64,000 bases of DNA from Delphinapterus leucas (Eukaryota; Chordata; Mammalia; Artiodactyla; Monodontidae): positions 15,350,654 through 15,414,653 of the forward strand of contig NW_022097999.1 of the NCBI RefSeq assembly GCF_002288925.2, given 5' to 3'. Both the position numbers and the translations under genes were made by a program. This document shows positions 11,621 to 22,190 of this stretch, piece after piece; position 1 is the stretch's first letter, and every line of letters starts with the position of its first letter. The notes beneath the pieces are model-generated. The model was not told where the DNA came from. It searched no databases and was given only the letters and a program-made list of their open reading frames with translations.

Positions 11621-11702
11621 CTCTTTCAACTGTTGTCTTTTCCTTTCAGGGATGTCAAGATTCTCTTGAAGTCTCTTTCTGATGGTAGCTTCAGGATAAA
11701 CT
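11621..11702 (-). CDS. Candidate internal coding exon of an unrecognised minus-strand gene
   Basis: On the minus strand an 82-nt segment is framed by a very good acceptor (a pyrimidine tract ending 'ctcttttccttctag', + strand 11703-11717) and a good donor (GAG|GTATGATT, GT at 11619-11620). The open frame enters with the last base of a codon and leaves on a codon boundary. It gives 27 codons reading Val-Tyr-Pro-Glu-Ala-Thr-Ile-Arg-Lys-Arg-Leu-Gln, then residues rich in Lys, Arg, Glu and Gln and ending Gln-Gln-Leu-Lys-Glu. The composition suits a charged alpha-helix. I do not recognise the protein family. The entry phase matches the predicted first exon in the CpG island at 44,785 on the same strand. 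The alternative is a chance ORF with fortuitous splice signals, but the acceptor, donor and codon make-up together argue against that. Confidence 0.55.
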
Positions 11703-11725
11703 CTAGAAGGAAAAGAGGGAGAAAT
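11703..11725 (-). promoter_or_regulatory. Splice acceptor of the candidate exon
   Basis: Read on the minus strand this is a near-continuous pyrimidine tract ending in TTCTAG directly before the exon. An A-rich 'tttaaaatg' just upstream could hold a branch site. Confidence 0.5.
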
Positions 11726-11984
11726 ACATTTTAAAAAAGCAAGTGTGGGGGGCATGTGGCTTCTGGGGGCCACTTCGTCCAGATGTGCACCCGCTCCCTC
11801 CTCCCATCTCTGAAGGTGCAGAAGCCACAGGCCCCGTGGCCAGAAAGACAGAAGCAAGCACCCAGCCCCACAGAGGGTCCCAGGATGGCATCCGCAGAGC
11901 CTAGGGACTGGGGCATATTTTCAGTCTTCCAAAATCAGGAAGCCTGCACAACGTCCCTGTGATGAGACAGAGCGTGCCGTAACC

Positions 11985-12200
11985 ACAGCGACACATTGTA
12001 TCACTTTGCTTCTAGCTAGAATAGTATCATCTTGGTGTGGGAACTCCATTTTCCTCAGGCAGAAAAAAGGCTTTCTGAGTCATTTTGAAAATGCAAAAGC
12101 GAATTAATCATTGCCTAATGAATGCAGGATTTGGGGCAGACGGAGATTTTCAAGATCTGGTATCCGTGAAGAGATAAGTAATATGTGGAGAAATCTTTGG
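11985..12200. other. Repeat-free AT-biased block
   Basis: No known repeat is visible. The sequence is AT-leaning and complex ('gcgaattaatcattgcctaa' near 12099), unlike neighbouring GC-rich stretches. It could be a conserved non-coding element, but I cannot test conservation here. Confidence 0.3.
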
Positions 12201-12534
12201 TGGTGAGAAAAGCAGCTCAGCCCCAGAGTGCAGGGGTGAGAAGTCCAGCCTCTCCCCCGACCCCTGCCTCCTCTCTGTCAGTTTGACAAAGAGTCCCCAG
12301 GTCACGGGAGAAGGATCAAATTCACCATGTCCAGGCCACATACCTGTCAGCCAAGGCTTAGGCCGGTCCCAGGGGACTAGCTTGTTCACAAACCCAGCTG
12401 AGTAACAAAAGGGCAAAACTTCACAGCGGAGTGGGAGTGGGGAGGGCTAAGCACCCCCATCCTTCCCTTCCCAACAACCTGGCGGCACAGAAGAAGCCCT
12501 GATCAACTTTCATACTGTCTCAAATGACAATGAC

Positions 12535-12680
12535 AATAATCCCGATGCCCTCAACAATTCCATGAGAAAGTATGGCCACTTTAGAGATAAGGACCATGGT
12601 GAATTCAGAGGCATTAACTCACCCAAGGTCTTACCACTGAAAAGGGGCAGGGCCAGGGCTACACTCAGGTCCATGGGAAG
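12535..12680 (-). mobile_element. MIR fragment
   Basis: 'cactttagagataaggacca' near 12579 and 'ttaactcacccaaggtctta' near 12617 are decayed reverse-complement MIR blocks. Confidence 0.65.
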
Positions 12681-12950
12681 TCAAGTCCCTTGCAAGTGCA
12701 TCTCCATGGTGGGAGAGGAGCAATCAGGAGAGCAATGAGTTCAAGGTCGACTCTGTAGATCCCAACACCAGTGCCCCCTGGGCACATAAGAAGTTCTCAG
12801 AACTCCCTGCTAACTGATGGGGAACAGGGCTTGGCCAGAGGACGTGATCTCGTTTTATTTAGCTATCTCTGCCTCAGACGTCCACCCAGGCAGTGTCAGC
12901 CCAAGGGACCTCAAGTGTCATGGGCCAGACTAAGGCTAGTCAGAGGAATT

Positions 12951-13050
12951 CATGATACATATACACATCCATATACATATACAGCCATATCCGTATCCAT
13001 AAACATGCATATACATATGGATATGGATGAATATAATATAATATAATTTT
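12951..13050. repeat. AT-rich simple repeat (ATACAT / ATAATAT)
   Basis: Imperfect 'atatacatatac' and 'ccatatccgtatcc' words pass into 'aatataatataatataat' at about 13030-13048. Confidence 0.75.
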
Positions 13051-13500
13051 CATTTTTAACTATAAAAGTGAAAGTTTTTCCATACTCGTTCATTCTATTT
13101 AACAGATAAACCCACTGCAAAATCTTTGTAATATGACGTTGTAGGCTATATTACATGTAATCACACGTGTGTACATGTGTGCATAAGCATGTGCCCATGG
13201 GGGCCCACAAGCAGACAGTGGCAATTTTTCACACAAATGGGATCTTACCTCGCATGTTCTACAACCCCAGTTATCAGTGATACCATGTCTACCTCTACGA
13301 GTGAGCATACATGCATCTTCTGGAGTCTTTTTCACAGCTGCACAGTATCCCATGGGAAGTGTGGACCACAATGTACTCACCTCTCCCACCATGGATACGT
13401 GGATATTTCCATCTCTGGCCATTACCACTTTGCGGCAACGGTCCCCTCGGTGCCCACATTTCTGTGTGGAAAAGTTCATGCAGTTCCAAAGCCCGGATGC
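13051..13500 (-). mobile_element. L1 3'-UTR remnant, minus strand
   Basis: 'gctgcacagtatcccatggg' near 13337, followed by a decayed 'gtggatatttccatctctgg', is the reverse-complement signature of older L1M 3' regions ('cagtattccatgg...tttgggttgtttccag'). Confidence 0.6.
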
Positions 13501-13789
13501 CCCGAAGCGGGACCGCCGGGCAGAGGCTCTGCACACATCACATTTGGCAAACTGCCTTCCCCAAATACTGGATCAACTCCCCTCAAATAGCAGGGCAGGA
13601 GCCCCTTTGCTTGAATGCAAATTTGAACCCAGGGTTCAGCCTACAGAGTTGCTTTTCTGCTCCCCTCCTGGTGGCCTGGGAGGTCGCATCCCCTGGATGA
13701 GGGAGGGGTTTATTTCTTGGCTCACACAGAGGTCCACCCCTCCACTTCCCCCAGAGCATCTCCCAGTTCCTGGCCCACCTGAGCCGGGA

Positions 13790-14170
13790 ACTACATTTAC
13801 GGGCTCAGAACTGATAATGAGCTTTTATGAGCTCTGGGGACCGCGAAGAACACGTATTAATGTCAAGTGTGCCTGTCAGCCACGCAGCCTGGGAGAATGT
13901 TACACATTAACAAAATTAAAGGCTGCAGCCACGCCGGGGAAGGAGCTGAAGGCTGCACATCTGGCAGTGTGGGAAAGACCCGTCAATAACAAAATTACTT
14001 TTCAGGCTTCGCACTCCCGAGCCTGAAGCTGTCTCCCATCTTCGATGGAATTCTGCCTTCCTGCAGACTAAGAGGAGATTGGTTTATTACCAGCCTGCCG
14101 GGAGAGGCAAAATCCAGCACTAATCCTAATTCCCATTTAAGCAGATCTACATTGTGTGAGGAAAACCAGC
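13790..14170. promoter_or_regulatory. Candidate conserved regulatory block
   Basis: This complex sequence is free of recognisable repeats and rich in TAAT-type words: two copies of 'taacaaaatta' (13908-13918 and 13987-13997), 'gataatgagc' near 13814, and a TAATCC site at 14121-14126. Such clustering is typical of developmental enhancers inside large introns. Function is an inference only. An overlapping plus-strand ORF of about 249 codons (13,277-14,026) begins in the L1 remnant and is not coding-like. Confidence 0.35.
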
Positions 14171-14477
14171 TGCGCTCGGAATTTCTTCCCCCTTTCCCCT
14201 GAGATCTCATTCCAGCCCCCTCCTCTCCGTGGGGGAGGGAGGTCACTACAGATGTTAGGCCCGGAGCCCTCCCAGGAGGGGGGAAAAGAATCCCGAGGTT
14301 TAGGGCCAAGACGGGAACTGGGGCTGGGTGACAAGAGGCAGCGTTGAAAGGTGGTGGGCTGGGTGATGGTGGTCGCCGTTGACCCGGCTGTCTTGTGCCG
14401 TGGAAGGGAGAGGCCCCCATTGTTCTGGCCCCAGACCTGCTCTTGCTTTTGTACAAAGATCCCCGCCGCCCCCAGGT

Positions 14478-14690
14478 TGGAAGTGGCACAGGTTGGGATC
14501 CTGAGTCCAACTCTAACTAGCTTTGTGACCTTGAGCAAATGACCTTCCTATTCTGTGCTCAACTCCTCACCTGGGAAACAGGGTTAACAACAGCTGATGC
14601 CTCCTAAGAGGCTGTGAGGATTACGTGAGGAACGTATACACAGGACTTAGCCGAGAGCCTGGCACACGATACCCTATTTCTTGAATGTAA
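14478..14690 (+). mobile_element. MIR SINE, nearly full length
   Basis: The order is correct for forward MIR: 'tttgtgaccttgagcaaatg' near 14521, 'cctgggaaacagggttaaca' near 14571, 'aggctgtgaggattacgtga' near 14608, and 'agagcctggcacacgatacc' near 14654. Confidence 0.85.
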
Positions 14691-15164
14691 GACTCCGTGG
14701 GTTATAATCGTACCATTATTATACAGACTTCTAAGAAAAAGAAAACACTGCCTGTTATGACATGTCACTTTTTGTATGATGCATCCTGGTTTTAGAGACC
14801 TTAAAATATATATATTTTTTAAAAGTGTGCCTTAGAATCCATGAAATATATAGTAAGAGCTTAATCAGTGGTACTTAGTGATATTGGCCAGGTGCGCCCA
14901 TTTTGCAAGGTCTAGTTCAAAGCTTAGATCTTCTTCCTCCTCTTCTTTCTTCCAATCAAAGCAAATCTGCACTGGGTGGGGATACCAGCCCTCAATTTAT
15001 AAGGAAAATTCTGATAGCCACTTCAGTATCCTGGATAGGACCCGGATGAGAGACTTAAATATCTACCCTGATGATTCCTACTCTAGAACAGAGCACCCCT
15101 GTGTAACGGGACACCCAGATCAAAGACTCTTCACTCTTCTCCCAGTCAATGTTTCTCTACCATC
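14691..15164. other. Unassigned AT-rich sequence
   Basis: This includes a short 'atatatatatttttt' stretch near 14804-14819. No gene or named repeat was identified. Confidence 0.4.
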
Positions 15165-15700
15165 CCATGTCTCCCAAATCATCCCTGCCTCTCCATCCTC
15201 ACTGCCCCTGCCAGCCCCGCCTGGGCTCAGCCTGATCGTTGCCTATCTGCTTGCTGCAAACAAGCTCCTGCTGGACTGCCAGCCTGCAGCTGTCCCTTCC
15301 AACCTGCCCTCTCCTTTGCTGTCAGACTGAGTCCATAAATGTCTTTCTCTCCTGCTTCAGTGGGTTCCCTGGCCTGCCTTTGCCTATACACAGGGCCTTT
15401 TATCATCTGATCCCCAGTTGCCTTTTCAGGCCCATCTTCAGGTCCTCGCAATATGCACAGACCCAACAGTTAAGCTGAACTCACCTGGACTCACACGCCC
15501 CACCAACACACTCAGCCCGAACTCGCTGCTGTTCACTCTGCCTGGAAGTCCGTTCTTCCTTTCCTAACCCTGAACTGCAGCCCCACACACACTCCTCAAA
15601 TCACCTGGCAAACTCCTACCCATCCTGTAAAACCTTCCTTCGATATCTCCTCTGAGAAACCTTCCCAGACTTCCACAGCCATGATTAATCACTGTTCTCT
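15165..15700 (+). mobile_element. L2 fragment
   Basis: 'cacctggcaaactcctaccc' near 15602, with 'atcctgtaaaaccttcctt' and 'ctctgagaaaccttcccaga', matches the L2 3' block upstream of the terminal 'ctccatgagggcag' segment, which is missing. Confidence 0.65.
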
Positions 15701-15764
15701 GGGCTCTATGAGTTCCTGAAAGATGGCAATGATGTCTCAATTCCTGACTCAGATAATAATAGTG

Positions 15765-16035
15765 GGATGAATGGATAGTTGCTATGATAGATAGATGGAT
15801 GGGTAGAGAATGGATCTATACAAGAACGGAATGGTAGAAGAGAAAAAGAGGAGCTAGGCTGTAGTTGGTTGCAGGGATGGATGAATAATTGAAGGGATAG
15901 AAAGATGAATGAATGGATACATGCATGGATGCATGCAGAAATGGATGGATAAATGAATGCAAGCATGCATGGATGCATGAAGCAGAAATGGATGGATGGA
16001 TGGATGGATGGATGGAGAAATGGAGAAATGAACAG
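15765..16035. repeat. (ATGG)n/(GATG)n imperfect microsatellite
   Basis: A long run of 'atgg', 'gatg' and 'aatg' words with interruptions is purest at about 15990-16014. The short ORFs encoded opposite are artefacts of this repeat. Confidence 0.9.
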
Positions 16036-16699
16036 GACAGTTGGAAGGTGAATGTATCTGTAAAAGAATGGGTTAAATGAAGAGTGGGAAAGCAAAACCA
16101 GGTTAACAGAGATAAGAGAGGGAACAAATGACTCTCAGCTACTTGTATAATTTTCTCTGGACCCCGAGAAGCTGAGCCTCTTGCATCTATGAATGGACTT
16201 TGCTTTAGTCCTTTACGGATCCTAGCAGAGGCCACTCAGTCAAACACTGTCAGCCCCCAGCTCCACCCCATTTCAACACTCGCTCTAGCTGTGGAGCTAC
16301 AAGTTGAGGCCTCAGGAAGGAGGGGTCAGAATTACCTCTTGCCTTGGCCTTGGCTGACGCAAGCGGTGAAGCACAGTGCCACAAGGAGACCAAAGTTTCC
16401 CTGTGTCTGAGTCAAGTCCCGGTCTGAGGGGCAGTTGGTTTGCCAGCTGTGTGCAGTAGGCCTGGGACAGGCCAACTGCTGATGGAAGTTCCATGCTCCC
16501 CTGAAAAGATGCCATTTGGAAGAACCCTAAAATGGCTGGAGGGTCAGGGTAGGTAGACAGTATAGCAGCGTTTGGATGGTCACCTGTTAGTGGGCTTTGG
16601 TGGGGACGAATCCCCCACTAGAGCCTGCTGCCTCTTTGCAATGTGCAGCAGGGTAGGTGGTAGGTGGGAGCCCTCCGCATCAAATGGCAGTAAGCACTG
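16036..16699. other. Unassigned sequence
   Basis: About 660 bases with no gene or named repeat. Confidence 0.4.
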
Positions 16700-16930
16700 T
16701 GGTCAAGAGACCAGGCTTTCCTATTCCACAGGCCGGGGTTTGAATCTCGGCTAGGCCAGCTGCCACCCGTGGAGCCTTGGGAAAGTTCCTTAACCCACTA
16801 AACCTCAGGTTATTCACCTGCGAAGTACGGGCCATCACAGTCCTACCTCACTGGCCTGAGCTGCGGATTAGATGAGCTAACGGATTATAAGTGATTCCCA
16901 CAGTGCTCAGCCCAGAATTGGCCCTTGGAG
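16700..16930 (+). mobile_element. MIR SINE, nearly full length
   Basis: 'ggccggggtttgaatctcgg' near 16731 is the MIR tRNA-like box region. 'ccttgggaaagttccttaac' near 16776 is the core, and the 3' half follows to about 16925. Confidence 0.8.
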
Positions 16931-17617
16931 GCCACAGGAATTATGTAAAGTAGAACCTGCTGGTACTCTCTGTAAAAAGGGTAGTGGCCATGATCAATGG
17001 TTCCAAGTCATACTCCTCAGGACCCTTCCCTCTCTCCCTTAGGGGTCTACATTCAGAACAGATGGAGTCTACACCCCATATATACATCCTACCACTTAAT
17101 TCACAACAGCTGGACTTTCTGATCGTTTATATATTAAGTTTCCACATGATGTTGAAGGTGACTGATTTAGAGCCTCTTGATATCCTAGAATCCCAAGTCA
17201 GTAGGATTTCAGAGGAGGTGGAGAGCTGGGAAGGCTTCCTGGAAGAGGCAGCAAGGAAAGGAGAGAGGGAGGAAGGTGATCAGCTCAATGATGAGCCTCT
17301 TCCTGGCTAGCTCCTGCTAGAAATCTCTCCCCAACCCCCCTCCACTCTAGCCACCCAAAGTGGACCAGCCATCCTTCTGAGTTCTGTGACCAAAAGGACT
17401 CTTGGTCTTGTGCCACAAGAAGCGGCAGCAGCGTCCTCAGCGAGTCCCAGAAGCCGGCTCAGCCTCGGGCCCCTCTCCCCACACTGATGCCAGGCCACAG
17501 GATCCAGGCTGGGCCACTGCCAGCCTGATGCATCGCTTGTTGACGGATAAAAGCTCTGCAGTTTACGGCTCCAAAGCAAAGCTGGGGCTTTGTTTTGCTT
17601 TGTTTTAAATTAGCAAA
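16931..17617. other. Unassigned sequence
   Basis: About 690 bases. A plus-strand 108-codon ORF at 16,984-17,310 shows no recognisable domain or splice framing. Confidence 0.4.
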
Positions 17618-17651
17618 GCAGGGGGTGGGGGGGGGGGAGAGGGAGAGGAGC
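17618..17651. repeat. Poly-G / G-rich tract
   Basis: 'ggggtgggggggggggg' with flanking GGG runs. It could form a G-quadruplex on the plus strand. Length errors are likely in assemblies here. Confidence 0.8.
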
Positions 17652-17960
17652 CAAGGCTTATTCAGGACGAGCTCCTGCTGCGTCCTGCATCTCAGCGATC
17701 CCCTGGGCAGCCCTTAATGAAGCCGCCTGAGCGCATCGTGCCTCTGCCTTGTCTCTCCACCTGCACTTGTCTGGCTGGGGGAGTCAGAGCACTTCCCAGT
17801 GCCGCCCGCCCTGTCACTCAGCCCCATCACCCTCTGTTCCCATAATGAGTCCCTGAATGAGCCTGTTAACTGTGCCCCAGGGTCACAATGGGGCTGAAGG
17901 GGGAGCCATGACAGCCTCAGAAAGACTGGGATTTATGATTTACTTTTGCTCTGGGAGTGG
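17652..17960. other. Repeat-free block, possible regulatory DNA
   Basis: Complex sequence without visible repeats, with TAAT words ('cttaatgaagccgcctgag' near 17712, 'cccataatgagtccctg' near 17838). Conservation cannot be judged here. Confidence 0.25.
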
Positions 17961-18439
17961 AGGGCCACTCCCTACCTGTCGTTGGGCACAGCGCAGTGGG
18001 TGCTGGCACTGCTAGCAAGGGCCCCGGAGGGTCTGCCCGATGGGCGAGGGACTCCCAATCTGAGCCCATTGGCTCTTGGTGGCTTGGGGAGGGTGAAAGG
18101 GCCCAGAAGAGAGATGGACCAACCCCATAAATTAACATGTGAAGCTGTTTATTCTCAATGCAACTGTCATTAGTGAACATCTCCTCTGCACCTGCCGGCA
18201 GGTCTGGAGCTTTTCTGCACATGCCAGCCAGGGTCTCCACTGCCCTCCCCCATAGGATGCATACAACAGACGCCACCGCCAAGATGCTCTACGGAGCAGG
18301 AAGGAGAACTGGGGAGACCCCCTGTCACCAGTAGGCATTGCCCTGCATCTGCTCACCCTCTTTCCTGTCTGGAAGCACGTTTTTGGTACCTGAGGAGGGT
18401 AAGGACAAGGGCTACGCATACACTGGAGCTGACTTTACT
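17961..18439. other. Unassigned sequence
   Basis: About 480 bases; no gene or repeat recognised. Confidence 0.4.
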
Positions 18440-18545
18440 TCTGATCTTCACTCCTCTTCCTCCCACACTGCAAGAACAATATTACCAGTCTTCCCATTTT
18501 ACAGATGAGGAAAGTGAGCCTGAGCCACAGCATTTTTATGTAATT
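18440..18545 (-). mobile_element. MIR fragment
   Basis: 'cccattttacagatgaggaa' at about 18494, followed by 'agtgagcctgagcc', is reverse-complement MIR. Confidence 0.7.
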
Positions 18546-18819
18546 AAACATCGGTTTAGTTCATGGGGAAAGGGAAACAGAATCAACAGCAGTGTCTGCT
18601 AAGGAAGGCTCACTCGTTCTCACAAGGAGATGGGGCTCCAGCAGACCTGTCAGGCAAGTGCCCAGCATTTGGTCCCAGAGGGACCCGGAAGCCCTAATCG
18701 TTTAAGGGACTTATCTCTGAAGATGTAGCCTGGCTTGCCTGGCCTTTGTTCATCTGTGTGAACAAAGAAATGAAAGATGTGAGCCCCACAACTCTTGTAC
18801 CAAGTGGCCAGCATTCTCC

Positions 18820-18920
18820 TCTTCACTAGCAAAGGAAGGAAGTGATGCTCAGAGAGGTCAAGCATCTTGTCTGCAGTGACAGAGCTGGACCAGGCAGAGG
18901 GAGGACCAGAACCCACCATT
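18820..18920 (-). mobile_element. MIR fragment
   Basis: 'tgctcagagaggtcaagcat' near 18846, then 'cagtgacagagctgg', matches the reverse-complement MIR core. Confidence 0.6.
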
Positions 18921-19389
18921 TTGTCTGCAGCCAAAGCGTTGGATCCACTTCGCCTGAGTCCAGCCTGCATTAGGCTAACCCCATAGTGTCTGTCCTTCCA
19001 ACAATGCATCTGAGAGGTTCTCAGGCCATTGGGCTGTTCAAACAAAGATACCTGGTGTTTCAAAGCCTTCAAGAACAATCCAGCACTTCTAGCACAGGGT
19101 TCAAGAAGAGCTAAGTCTGTCTCAGTGCTGAAGCTGACTTTGGCACAAAATGTATCTCAATACACTGCAGACCTTGAACTCAACGGGGATCCGCTGTGCA
19201 GTCAGTCATACACCTACGGGAACGCCTGTGAGAGGATATTCTGCCTCTGAGAGAAGCAGTATTAAAAAGCCACACAACAGTAATAGAGATGTTTGCAAAC
19301 TGGCTGCCCTGCCGCTAGCAAGGAAACCAAAAGCTGAGAACTCATCACTAAAGGGCCAACCCCACAGCCAACCACAGCTCTCCTCCGCA
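18921..19389. other. Unassigned sequence
   Basis: About 470 bases; no gene or repeat recognised. Confidence 0.4.
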
Positions 19390-19640
19390 ACGCGGGGCTA
19401 TTAATTCAGACTTTATAACCCACAGGGCTGCAGTGGAATCTGGGCAAAGGGCACCCCAACTCCTTGTAATTCTTCCCTGCTCAAGTCCCTGTAAATATAT
19501 TCCAATGTAGAAAAGCGTCTGCGGGAGGGAAGACGGCAGATCTATTAGCATTTTGATGGGTTTTCCCAACACATGGAACAAGAGAGCTTTAAAATTCACA
19601 GCCCAGAGATTAATCCTTCCATCACATCTCTCCCTCCACA
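19390..19640. other. Repeat-free AT-leaning block
   Basis: Complex sequence with TAAT and TTAGCAT words ('gggctattaattcagacttt' near 19395). It is a weaker regulatory candidate than 13.8 or 31.2 kb. Confidence 0.25.
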
Positions 19641-19959
19641 GCTGGAAGTGGCCAAGGACTTTTTACCCCTTTCAGACCTTGATTAGGATAGAAAGTTAGG
19701 AACTCAGAGAGCTCAGTCTTCAGAGTCCTACAGAGAAGAGACAGCTGGGTTTTCTAGACCAAGTGTATAGAGCCCTCCAAACACAATTAAACGGCAGAAT
19801 CAGGGATGGGGGAGGTGGAAGGCCGTGACACTGTGCGGGGGTTGGGAGCTTCTCTGACTCAACAGAAGAACACGGCCAGTTCCGGAGAGGAGCCCTGCTT
19901 GTTCCAACAGCAAGGTTCGCCTTTTGTAACTGACAAAGGCCAGGCTTCTTAACATCCCT
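19641..19959. other. Unassigned sequence
   Basis: About 320 bases; nothing recognised. Confidence 0.4.
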
Positions 19960-20082
19960 GTTCGCTCACTCGACAAGCATCTTGGAAGAATCACCATGTG
20001 CCACATATTGGGTGCTTGAGAGAGAAGGATCAGGAAGACATTTCAGCTCAACAAATCCCTGACCTCAAGAAACTCAGTCTAG

Positions 20083-20440
20083 GGGCTTCCCTGGTGGCGC
20101 AGTGGTTAAGAATCAGCCTGCCAATGCAAGGGACGCGGGTTCGAGCCCAGGTCCGGGAAGATCCCACATGCCATGGAGCAACTGAGCCCATGCGCCACAA
20201 CTACTGAGCCTGTGCTCTAGCGCCTGCAAGCCACAAATACTGGGCCCACGTGCCACAACTACTGAAGCCTGTGTGCCTAGAGCCCGTGCTCTGCAACAAG
20301 AGAAGCCACGACAATGAGAAGCCAGCACACAGCAATGAAGAGTAGCCCCCGCTCGCCGCAACTAGAGAAAGCCCGTGTGCAGCAACGAAGACCCAATGCA
20401 GCCAAAAATAAAAACAAATAAATAAATTAAAAAAAAAAAA
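20083..20440 (+). mobile_element. CHR-type SINE, long form
   Basis: It begins 'gggcttccctggtggcgcag' and has the long tail region ('ccgcaactagagaaagcccg' near 20358, 'cagccaaaaataaaaac') ending in poly(A). It is flanked by a perfect 16-bp target-site duplication, 'aagaaactcagtctag', at 20067-20082 and 20441-20456. The internal changes from consensus suggest it is older than the short copies at 2.4, 41.4 and 50.5 kb. Confidence 0.95.
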
Positions 20441-20458
20441 AAGAAACTCAGTCTAGAT

Positions 20459-20459
20459 G

Positions 20460-20495
<36 letters not shown>
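20459..20495. repeat. (GA)n microsatellite
   Basis: About 17 uninterrupted 'ag' units directly follow the SINE target duplication. It is a plausible polymorphic marker. Confidence 0.95.
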
Positions 20496-20497
<2 letters not shown>

Positions 20498-20580
20498 AAT
20501 GGACGAACACAATAAAATGCAGCAGGCGACTGAGATCAACGCAGTTGTCCTGGGACCTCGAGATGGCAGGGGATGGGGGC

Positions 20581-21054
20581 ACCTCAATTAAGCTGGGCTG
20601 AAGAGCTGGTCACACCCTTGGGGGATCCTGGTCCTTCCTCAAAACTTTCTTTGGAAAATGAATGTGATGGAATATTAAGTGTAGAAGGCAAGGTGTGTAG
20701 TTTTCTAGTGTATGATCAGAAAGAAGATATAGATACCGCTAAGGTAAATGATAAGCAAACTTTCAACATCATACTGGAGCACGGTTTAGCAGACTCACCC
20801 AAGGGGTCATTATCTAGGGGATTCTAGAGAAATGTAACTTTGACTCATGGGAGGTGACAGGTGAATTTGTAGATTTGTTTTGGCCCGGTAGAAAAGATAG
20901 CCCAACGGTTAGGATTAACCTGTGTGTATACAATCCAGCCATCTTCCAGTTCTCTTCCTCCCATGCCTACGTAACCGCTGTTTCTCTCATCTCCAGCTTA
21001 GCCAATGAGCATCTCCTGTTGGCTTCCTCGTTCACGAGTCAAATCAGTCTCTGA
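20581..21054. other. Unassigned sequence
   Basis: About 470 bases. An 84-codon plus-strand ORF at 20,573-20,827 has no recognisable features. Confidence 0.4.
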
Positions 21055-21290
21055 CCTATGTTCATTCTAGATGTACATGTGATTCTATAGGATTTATAAT
21101 TTTTTGAAACGTATACTTTGACAGTACATGCCCAATTACACACACACACACACACAATGCACAGGGATAAAAATGGAAAAAACTACAGCAAAATGTTACC
21201 AATGAGTATCTTTAGGTAGCTGGCGTTTGTATACAAGTGACTTTTATAATCAGAAAAAAAGTGATAAACATTAGTTTTTAAATGAAGAAA
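21055..21290 (+). mobile_element. L1-like 3' tail remnant
   Basis: 'ctacagcaaaatgttaccaa' near 21183 and 'gtgacttttataatcagaaa' near 21237 match a segment frequently seen at old L1 3' ends. The family assignment is uncertain. Confidence 0.45.
21137..21156. repeat. (AC)n microsatellite
   Basis: About ten 'ac' units inside the L1-like remnant. Confidence 0.9.
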
Positions 21291-21354
21291 CACACACCCA
21301 TGTAAGATTCCCCAGACTAACAGTTAATACCAGTTGCTTGCTTATCCCATCTGT

Positions 21355-21580
21355 CAAAGTGGGTGGGGCTCTAAGCACTTAAGAGCACCACCTCGTCAAG
21401 GCGTCGCCATCATCACACCACGCCACGCGAAAGGCACCGTTACTCTCCCCATTCTACAGATGAGGAAATGGAATCACGTAGTTAGCCTCCGATCACAGAT
21501 CTCCACAGTAAGAGCTACGATCTGAACCCCAGGCAGCCTGGCCCTACAGGCTGCCTGCTTAACCACCCTGCCAGACGCCT
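21355..21580 (-). mobile_element. MIR SINE, nearly full length
   Basis: 'attctacagatgaggaaatg' near 21450, 'ctgaaccccaggcagcctgg' near 21522 and 'ctgcctgcttaaccaccctg' near 21550 are reverse-complement MIR. Confidence 0.8.
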
Positions 21581-22009
21581 GCCTCCCAAGTGGAAAAGGA
21601 AGAAATAAACACATCTGCCGGGCTGCCAGGGTCAGGCTTGGAGAAGACCGTGTTCCCACCCCCTCCCAGAGTACAGTGTGCTGGGAAGCCAAGCGCGAGC
21701 CTCGCCAGCCTTGAATTGAATTCACATGTGTCTCTCCTCTCCCACACTTGCAGGCAGGGACCTGCTCTTCTCCATTCTTGAACCTCCCATCAGGCTGGGA
21801 TTGGACCCCAGTGGATGCTCAGCAAATGTCTCAGAGCACCTCACTCCCTGCTCTGATAGCATACTCCATTCAGGGACTCTAAAAGCCAGCCTCTAATTAA
21901 TAGTTCACTCCATCTCTCTCTTTGCCCACACAGGCACTACAGACCGGTTTATTACCTAGATCATAAAGCAAAGCGCAGCCTGGCTTCAGCAAAGAGGGGT
22001 TTCGGTGTG
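21581..22009. other. Unassigned sequence
   Basis: About 430 bases; nothing recognised. Confidence 0.4.
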
Positions 22010-22190
22010 TTGGAAAGGACCCCAACCTAGGAACCTGGAGGACATGGGCCCTCCCTTTAAATCACTGTGTGACCTTGGGCAAGTCACCAAGCGTCTCTGG
22101 GCCATCACCTCCCCTTTAAAATGGGCAGGGGGACCCACTGTGCTATGATGGCCCAGATGTTTTGCCAGCATCAATCTCACTTTCGCTGCC
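22010..22190 (+). mobile_element. MIR SINE
   Basis: 'actgtgtgaccttgggcaag' near 22064, 'gcgtctctgggccatcacct' and 'taaaatgggcaggggg' are forward MIR. Confidence 0.85.

Larger units (their letters stand above)
19960..20580 (-). mobile_element. L2 fragment split by a SINE
   Basis: 'ctcactcgacaagcatcttg' near 19966, 'ccatgtgccacatattgggt' near 19993 and 'aaatccctgacctcaagaaa' near 20053 follow the reverse complement of the L2 3' end ('tattgagcacc...ccctcaaggagct'). The L2 continues after the SINE with 'gaacacaataaaatgcagca' near 20505. Confidence 0.65.

Noticed and set aside
13277..14026. Plus-strand 249-codon ORF
   Set aside because: It begins within a minus-strand L1 remnant and runs into repeat-free DNA; it has no domain, no splice framing and overlaps long ORFs in other frames.
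20083..20160. tRNA gene
   Set aside because: The box A/B-like words belong to the tRNA-derived SINE head; there is no cloverleaf with intact acceptor stem. The same applies to the other SINEs.
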